64,000 nucleotides of DNA from Macadamia tetraphylla. Taxonomy: Eukaryota > Streptophyta > Magnoliopsida > Proteales > Proteaceae. This document shows positions 58,051-64,000 of this stretch, piece after piece. The first letter of the stretch is position 1. The number at the start of each line of letters is the position of its first letter. A program made the translations under genes and the position numbers. The stretch covers positions 50,704,694 to 50,768,693 of the forward strand of contig CM040969.1 of the NCBI GenBank assembly GCA_022985045.1, in the 5' to 3' direction. The notes below the pieces were generated by a model. That model was not told where the DNA came from, did no database searches, and saw only the letters and a program-made list of their open reading frames with translations.

Positions 58051-58876
58051 TTGATGAGTTCTATCCTTTGATCAGAGCCAAGATTGTACTCGATTTTTAT
58101 GGTTTCCTTTATATACTTGATATGTGAATTGTACTTTTATTGTGTAGATATCATGCCTCGGCCCCATGTATATAACTATTGTATCACAATTGGGTATCAA
58201 GTATTATGAAATATTCACGGTAAACCTAGTCTTCGTGATCGATTGAGCTTTTATTAGTTGTGTGTATGCTGTGGTGGAATACGATATAAGATGATCTGGC
58301 AGTTTGGTTAACGGTGTTAACCGGTCAAGCCGGTTTAGTGTGAGCGGGGTGTGACATGACCCCACCCCTCACTGAGCAAGTTGGAAAGCTCACCCCACAT
58401 ATAAACCTCTTTTTAGATGATGATGCAGGTACCGTGGTGCCTATGGTGGGTGACCCAGTATCTTCTGGGTCAGAGTATGGTGTGAGCGATTGGTGGATGC
58501 CAGAAACGGAAGAGCATGATCAAGATTGCGCTTGTGACCACTGTGCTTATGCCGCACCATGAGATTGTACATCATACTTTGATACTTTTCGGTATAAATA
58601 TGGATTGTTTATTTTTTTGAGATTATATTATATATCATGGATGAATGTAACAGAATGACTCGGGTATTGCTATTATATTATCATTAGACGTTCCCCATTT
58701 TATTTATGATTCCGCTACTATAATCCGATTCCGCTGCTTATGTTGATTTGTGATGTGAGATTGTAAAAATGTTAAGTCTTGCTATCGAGTTCTGGTAGGT
58801 TTGTAAGATAATCGTGTCTTACTCACACGCGGTATTCCTAATGGTAAGTCAGGTCTACTGGAATTGGGGTGTGACA
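58051..58876 (+). repeat. LTR end, family Y, copy 1
   Basis: Matches the reverse complement of 62017-62600 and ends ...CTACTGGAATTGGGGTGTGACA, the same LTR end that precedes a primer site at 62.0 kb. Here no primer site follows, so this is a 3' or solo LTR. It contains a short conserved open frame. Confidence 0.7.
58356..58562 (+). CDS. Small conserved ORF in family Y LTR, copy 1 (hypothetical)
   Basis: 68 codons from ATG to TGA: starts MTPPLTEQV, then LDDDAGTVVP, GVSDWW, EEHDQDCACDHCAY. It is aligned to the frame at 62343-62582 over its full length and ends at the same CCA-TGA. In the block from SDWW to the stop about eight codon differences are silent third-position changes (GAT/GAC, CCA/CCG, GAA/GAG, CAA/CAG, TGC/TGT, GCT/GCA, TAT/TAC), which hints at selection on the protein. 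The C-x-C-x2-C could bind metal. I do not recognise the family. The frame may alternatively be the 3' end of a spliced ORF or a conserved RNA. Confidence 0.4.
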   Translation: MTPPLTEQVGKLTPHINLFLDDDAGTVVPMVGDPVSSGSEYGVSDWWMPETEEHDQDCACDHCAYAAP

Positions 58877-59695
58877 CTTTCTGATCGATTGACTATCAAT
58901 GACAATCGACCGATCGACCCAGAATATGACCGCTAGAGCCTGATTTGCTACCTAAAATGACCACCCAATCGCACCTATAAATACCTCTAGTGCTACTCGT
59001 TAATTATCAATTAATCCTATCTTTTTAGAGGAGCATTATTTGAGCATTAGAAGTGAGATTGATCTATACCATCTCTTGAGTTCAATTCTTCATTTTCCAT
59101 TCAAGAGGAACTCAAGATTATCTACAAGTCTTCATCTACATCTTGGCATTTGCATTGCAAGCAATAATAAGACTTCAAAGGTGCATTCTATCATCATTGC
59201 ATGTTTCATTTACGCACCACATAAGAGGTAACTCTCTTTTTTTCACTTCTCCATTTTCTATTTTACATTAAGTCTATACTTTACTTAGGATTGTGTAAGG
59301 ACCCTCTCATCTTTAAAAGATTGTAAGGATTCTCTTATCCTTTAAAAAGTGTAAGGTGTTTCTCTACCTTAAAAGGTGATTATAAGGTGTCTCTTTACCT
59401 ATAAAGGGGATTGTCAGTTCTCTTATCCTTAAAAGATTATATAAAGGTTTTCCTCCTACCTCTATATCGAAAGGGAAGAGCTAATGGAATACCTTATAAG
59501 AGGATCTTGTAGAAAGTGGACTAGACTCGGGTTGAGTCGAACCACTATAAATCTTGGTGTTGTGTGATTGTAGTTTTTTATTTGTTACGCATATTTTTAC
59601 AATCACACTTGAGATCTATAGTTTCAAAAAGATTTAAATTTCACTAGCATAACCTATTCACCCCCTCTAAGTTGTTTTAGCCATTTTGTTACATT
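58877..59695 (+). repeat. Copia-like LTR fragment
   Basis: Contains TATA at 58976, repeated short words around ctttacctxxaaag / aaggtgtctct (59290-59460), the phrase gaaccactataaatcttggtg, and an end cctattcaccccctctaag (about 59656). These last two phrases are familiar from plant copia LTRs and their junctions. No pol is attached on either side. Confidence 0.45.
58976..58983 (+). promoter_or_regulatory. TATA box in copia-like LTR
   Basis: GCACCTATAAATACCTCTAG, 100 bp after the family Y LTR end; typical TATAAATA. Confidence 0.5.
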
Positions 59696-60060
59696 CATGC
59701 CCTAATTAGATTGATTTAAACTTTTAATGATAGTTGATGCAGGAGTATTAGCACCAGTGGCCTACGGATAGCAACAGTCTATTACTTAGTGTAGGTGTTG
59801 CCAATCAAACTGGAGAGGTTTTAAACCTCTGAAACCTTGGTAGTATATCCTATCCTTGCTACTTTACACTACTTAACCATAGTAGGTATACCCCAATTAA
59901 TGTGCACAAACTTATATGGTAACCCCTCCCCAATTAGGCACGAGGAACCAAAGTTCAGTCAAAACTTGTCGATAAGATCCATCGGTTGGGCAACCTCTTG
60001 GTGGGTAGTGATCTACCGTTAGACCTCTTGATTGATCTATACTATTTGAATTGGGTTATT
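59696..60060. other. Non-coding stretch, nothing recognised
   Basis: Mixed sequence with one 61-codon frame (59837-60022) that has no family features. Confidence 0.35.
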
Positions 60061-60439
60061 GGCGTGGGAGCTGGCATATCGCGATCACACATTCCATTTT
60101 TTTTTTTCATGTATAAAACAACACTTCAAGCATCCGATCAATGACCTTAGAGTCAAAGTGGTGCATCCACGTGCTTTAAGAAATTGATTAATGGCTTTGG
60201 ACAATTGGCCTAGCCAAGGTAAACATGCCTTAGTTGCCTTGGCCTATATATAGGTTCATGAGCTTTGAGCTCATTATTTCCCAACCCAAAAAATGAGAAG
60301 GAGAGAAAGAAGAGGAAGAAAGGAAGGAGGACAAGCTTGGGCTTGGGTGTTTTGCCTCCTGGGTGGTCCACCACCACCTCCCCTCTTCATTTTCATGCTT
60401 TCAATATCTAAATATTGATACAATCAGTACATAAAAATT
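60061..60439 (+). promoter_or_regulatory. LTR-type promoter: TATA plus GA-rich leader
   Basis: GGCCTATATATAGGTTC (TATA 60245-60252) is followed 45-95 bp later by a purine-rich tract (gagaaggagagaaagaagag, about 60296-60340). The same layout is seen in family X at 2216-2100. Probably U3-R of another LTR. No primer site found. Confidence 0.45.
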
Positions 60440-61200
60440 CATAACAAGATAATACTAGTTGTGACTTCTTTACAATGATAAATAGATTTATACAGGCTCA
60501 TAGATTAATAATCCATAACTAAATAAATATTATACATATGTCACGTAGACAACCTCACAACCATTACTGAAATCTTTTTCTTCTTCAGCTTCAGCTCTAT
60601 CATGTAAAAGAAAGAATCCATATGGGGTGACCTACACTAGCATAGTAAGGGATGCAAGCACGCACACACATCCAATCATGATGCCAAATGTATGCTCACA
60701 CATCCATAATCAATATATGATGCATAAGTGCACATCCACATGATCCATTTTTATCATAATAATAATCGTAGTTACTAAGTCTAAATACAGGTATGAGTGC
60801 TAGTACATCATACTCTTGAGATACAAACTAGTTGCAAGCATGAGTCAGCCAATCCAAAAATGAACCTCGGTCCCCCAGCCAACCCCTAAATAGGAACCCC
60901 GATAGTCACGCTACAATATGTCATACCATGCTGTCTAACAGTATGCATACAATACATCATACTATGCTTTGCTCGCCTTAGATACAGTCCGTCGTACCCT
61001 GAACGTAGTAGTCCCATCAGACCTACCACCGATTTAGGATTAGCCAATACACTACCCTATTCACAAGGGGCTACAACAATGGGTTATGATCCTATCCCAA
61101 TGCAATACTACATGCATACAAGATAGTCAATATCATCCATATGTCCATCCATCCTCTGACCTCTAGGACCACGGTATCGGAACACTCCTCGGCCATTGTA
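60440..61200 (-). repeat. LTR-like repeat family Z, copy 2
   Basis: Direct copy of 54113-54850, diverged, with an additional insertion at 60600-60720 (cacgcacacacatccaatcat). Supports an old dispersed family. Confidence 0.65.
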
Positions 61201-61600
61201 AGTGGGTGGGTAAAAACAAGCCTTTGGTGATGAACCACATCGGTGAGCCTCGCACTACCGTACCGCTGCTTAGAAAATATATGGAGGCCTAATATGTGGA
61301 AAAAAGGGAGGATCTTTCTTCTTTTGGGTTGTATTCAATAATAAATTTAATGACCGATTTGGGGATTAAAGATCATGAAAACTTGGAGTCGCCACCTAGG
61401 ATTAGGGCCTAGAACCTTGGGTGTGGGCCTATTCCATAGGAATGGTCCAAAAAATAGACTCGGTTTGGTCCAGAGATTAGGGTAAGCGGATTATGAAGTT
61501 AGGTAGGTGTTAGGCACCCACTTCACCGATTAGTGATCTTCCTATTAGATGCTTAAATACACATATTCATTTATGACTAAATATTTAATAATAATATTAT
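61201..61600. repeat. Dispersed repeat with GAGTCGCCACC / GGTGTTAGGCACCC words
   Basis: cttggagtcgccacctagga at about 61382 and taggtaggtgttaggcaccc at about 61500 are words I know from repeats common in plant genomes. Family not assigned. Confidence 0.35.
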
Positions 61601-62000
61601 ATAAATAATATATTAAGTAAAATGTCTACATTATGCCTATTTTAAGAAATTATGCATACCTTAACCCTGTTTTTGGTCAAGAGGGTGGGCCTTGGTTGAT
61701 GCGCATGTAATCCTGGTGAAGGCTCTCGACTCAGGTGGGAACTTTCATTTTATGTCATTTGTTTCTGTCATTTACATTCCTAGTCTTTAGGCTTGTTAGG
61801 ATTTCCTTTTTTTCGTACTTTAATTTTATAAAAAGTGTAAGATGTGTAATCAAGTTCTCTTTTATAATAAATGGATTTAACACCTATACTTGTCTCCTAA
61901 TTGTGCAATTTCTATTATTATTGTCTTGGGATTTTTATTTAATCCTAATTTTCCCAAAATCAAGGTTTGGTTGAGATTGTGAGTTAAGGCAGAGCATCGC
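61601..62000. other. AT-rich interior next to primer site
   Basis: Lies downstream of the primer site on the minus strand and so should be element leader, but holds no gag. The 79-codon plus frame at 61735 is hydrophobic AT-rich sequence without features. The internal region seems replaced or the element is non-autonomous. Confidence 0.35.
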
Positions 62001-62012
62001 GCTCTGATACCA
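62001..62012 (-). other. Primer-binding site, initiator-Met type, perfect
   Basis: Minus strand TGGTATCAGAGC, complementary to the 3' end of plant initiator methionine tRNA, four bases after an LTR end TGTGACA. It marks 62017 as the end of a 5' LTR on the minus strand. Confidence 0.8.
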
Positions 62013-62016
62013 TAGC

Positions 62017-63400
62017 TGTCACACTCCAATTCCAGTAGATCCAACTTACCATTGCAAATACTGGTGGTGTGAATAAGACATGTACCTATCGTACAAACCT
62101 ACTAGGATCATTGATAGCAGTACCTTAACATTTCACAATATCACATCCCAACCAACTAAAAGTAGCAGAATCAGAGTATAATAGCGAAATCATTAGATAT
62201 AAATGGAGAAATTATCTAATGATAAACATAATATCGTTAACCAAGTTATTCTGTTTACAATCTTTCAAGACTTACATATATCAAGTTTAAAACATAATAT
62301 TCACAGACTTGTACCAACATAATCAAAAATACGCCGAACACTTCATGGCGTCACGTATGCACAAAAGTCACAAGCACAGTCCTGGCCATGCTCCTCCGCT
62401 TTCGGTATCCACCAGTCGCTCACTCCGTGCTCAGGTCCCAAGGAAAAAGAGTCACTAGCCACAGGCACGACCGTACCTGCATCATCATCTAACAAGTGTG
62501 TATGTGAGGTGAGCTTTATAACTCGCTCAGTGAGGGGTGGGGTCAAGAACATCCAAGCAAGATAGTAGTAATAATAATTCATGATGCATGATAGCGAAAA
62601 TTAAACATATAGTCCATGATGCTCGTGATGTAGTTCATTTATTTATTATCCACCTAACAATACAAATTTAGTCTGGTAAATACTATTACGGTGCATTAAG
62701 CTGTATCCTTCGTCTCGAAACCGCCATTGACTACGCATGAGATACAAACCCTATCCATGAATAAAAGCCTGTCGGTCCCCATATGTATCCATAGGTCACC
62801 CAGCAAACCCCTGATGACCCCTCCTGGCAGTCATGGCACTGGTAACACATCGGCCATGTCGAACAGGTTCCCGCCTCCAGCTACAATCACATCGTACCGC
62901 GGGTGTGGCATTCCAAAAAGGCACATCGAACATACCATAATGGGTTATCTAGCACCTCAACCCCTATTGGCAAGGGTTTGTAGCATAGGGAGTGATACCT
63001 AATCACATATACGCTACATACCTTCATAGTGATCTGATTAGTATGAATCACACGATACAGGTAAGACCTCGGCCATAAAGTGTAATCCATCTCCAAATAC
63101 AGTCCTGGGTACATGATACCAGTGAAACCTGAGACCGTTTATCTAATTAAGAAAACATATCATAGTTGAGTATGGACTATGTGACATCGGTACCAATCAT
63201 TGGCCACGAAGCGTATCCATTTTCAAATGCATTCCTGGGGTACATGATACTAGCGAGACCTTGGCCACAAGGTGTAACCCACGACTACAACTAACTCTAA
63301 TACACATAATCAATGCATGAATGCAACATACACATGGTAATCACGGCACGGTGCCACCTTGGCCATGTCAGTTCCATCTCACACAACCAAACACACACGG
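62017..63400 (-). repeat. 5' LTR, family Y, copy 2
   Basis: Ends TACTGGAATTGGAGTGTGACA at 62017, next to the primer site. Its last 580 bp match 58300-58876 in inverse orientation. Further in, two related segments (63066-63135 and 63205-63275, each with catgataccagtga-like text) form an internal repeat. The outer end is uncertain. Confidence 0.65.
62343..62582 (-). CDS. Small conserved ORF in family Y LTR, copy 2 (hypothetical)
   Basis: The conserved part starts LTPPLTERV (the Met of copy 1 is Leu here). An in-frame upstream ATG adds an AT-rich 12-residue Tyr-rich lead that is probably not real. It continues LDDDAGTVVP, GVSDWW, EEHGQDCACDFCAY, ending VTP. About two-thirds of residues match copy 1, and the C-x-C-x2-C is unchanged. 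It lies in the 5' LTR 330-560 bp upstream of the LTR end, in sense orientation. Confidence 0.4.
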   Translation of the reverse strand: MNYYYYYLAWMFLTPPLTERVIKLTSHTHLLDDDAGTVVPVASDSFSLGPEHGVSDWWIPKAEEHGQDCACDFCAYVTP

Positions 63401-63715
63401 TGATCACGGTACCGATAACACCTTAGCCACACGGATCATCATACATATAAATGAACAGTTCATATAAAATCCATAAGAATGTAACATATGATAATCACCA
63501 TCATCATGTGAGCAATATAATTAAGCATATTAAATCTATGCATGTGAACAATTCTATAATAATTAAACAATCTAAAATAAAACAACCATCCCTCACCTTG
63601 TTGATCTCTGCTTGTGTTAGGGTTCAGATAAGGCCATCGATCAATCCACTCAGTTTTGGTGTCGGGGGTCATGCATGTCACTGTCCTAGACACAAGGATA
63701 ATTGTACATCAGTAC
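63401..63715. other. Non-coding stretch, nothing recognised
   Basis: AT-rich sequence; short frames only (63451-63786 plus, 63460-63693 minus) without family features. Confidence 0.35.
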
Positions 63716-63900
63716 TAAGGGTGTCAATCGGTCAGTCCGGCTCGGTTTCGGTCCGGGTTGAGTGGGTTTTGGTGTGGGAAAGTTGAAACCGAAATCGAAC
63801 CAATAAGGAAATTCCAGTTTTGGTTTGGTTTCGGTTTTGGTGCGGTTTGGTTTTGGTTTGTCTTCGGTTTCTTAAATCGATTTATGTAGAGTTGGTTTTG
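63716..63900. mobile_element. CGGTTT-rich element end, possibly hAT-type
   Basis: Starts aagggtgtcaatcggtcag and continues with tggtttcggttttggt-like repeats. The opening resembles ends of plant hAT-family non-autonomous elements (AGGGGTGTCAA followed by CGGTTCGGTTT). The other end is outside the window, so neither inverted repeat nor 8-bp duplication can be tested. Confidence 0.4.
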
Positions 63901-64000
63901 GTTTTGGTCGTTTGGATTCGACTTTCCATACAAATGTTTACAAAACTATGCAAATTTTGATTTTTAATGAATTTTGGAGTGTTTGGTTTCTTACCGGTTT

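Noticed and set aside
62001..62012. tRNA gene suggested by the GCTCTGATACCA text
   Set aside because: Only the 12-nt primer complement is present; no cloverleaf or internal promoter boxes around it.

Overview
The window is plant nuclear DNA made almost wholly of nested and decayed LTR retrotransposons. I found no convincing host gene, tRNA or rRNA. The evidence is Ty3/gypsy polyprotein remnants of the plant-specific TAT (Ogre/Retand-like) type, Ty1/copia RT-RNase H remnants, initiator-Met and TAT-type primer-binding sites, a plant mobile domain (PMD) open frame, and several LTR-type promoters. The species cannot be named. Reading frames break every few dozen codons, homopolymers are inflated, and homologous copies alternate between CAGAG, CGAG and CAG. 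This suggests a noisy long-read assembly of methylated repeats. The sequence is visibly cleaner after about 54.1 kb. Three 100-N gaps (21373, 38592, 56107) all abut repeats.

Left part, 1-21.4 kb. A copia LTR end (1-352) lies in an LTR-like repeat (family X, minus strand). Then comes a large minus-strand TAT element: gag at about 19-20.3 kb, RT and RNase H at 16.2-17.6 kb, a second RNase H-like segment and integrase at 7.9-9.4 kb. A plus-strand (antisense) PMD frame lies downstream of pol at 4.4-6.4 kb. This element is split by a second, plus-strand element (9446-16153) with about 0.93-0.96 kb LTRs and a 5-bp GTAAG target duplication. That element keeps gag and protease but has no RT or integrase; a 47-bp minisatellite fills the space.

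Centre, 21.5-38.6 kb. Three tandem copies (third incomplete) of a 7.4-7.9 kb unit. Each full unit holds a higher-order array of about 327-bp monomers. The monomers look like LTR R/U5 segments, and four repeated minus-strand TATA modules occur per unit.

Right centre, 38.7-54.1 kb. Two copia copies share a middle LTR (LTR-internal-LTR-internal-LTR, minus strand, 2.4 kb LTRs). They carry coiled-coil/zinc-knuckle gag remnants, RT and RNase H, but no integrase that I can find. They are inserted in the protease region of another TAT element whose LTR, PBS, gag and protease start lie at 52.0-54.1 kb.

Right end, 54.1-64 kb. A mosaic of LTR-like repeats in both orientations (families X, Y, Z), a 5' LTR with a perfect TGGTATCAGAGC primer site at 62.0 kb, a copia-like LTR at 58.9-59.7 kb, and a CGGTTT-rich element end. 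Two family Y copies share a short conserved open frame of about 67 codons ending in a C-x-C-x2-C motif.
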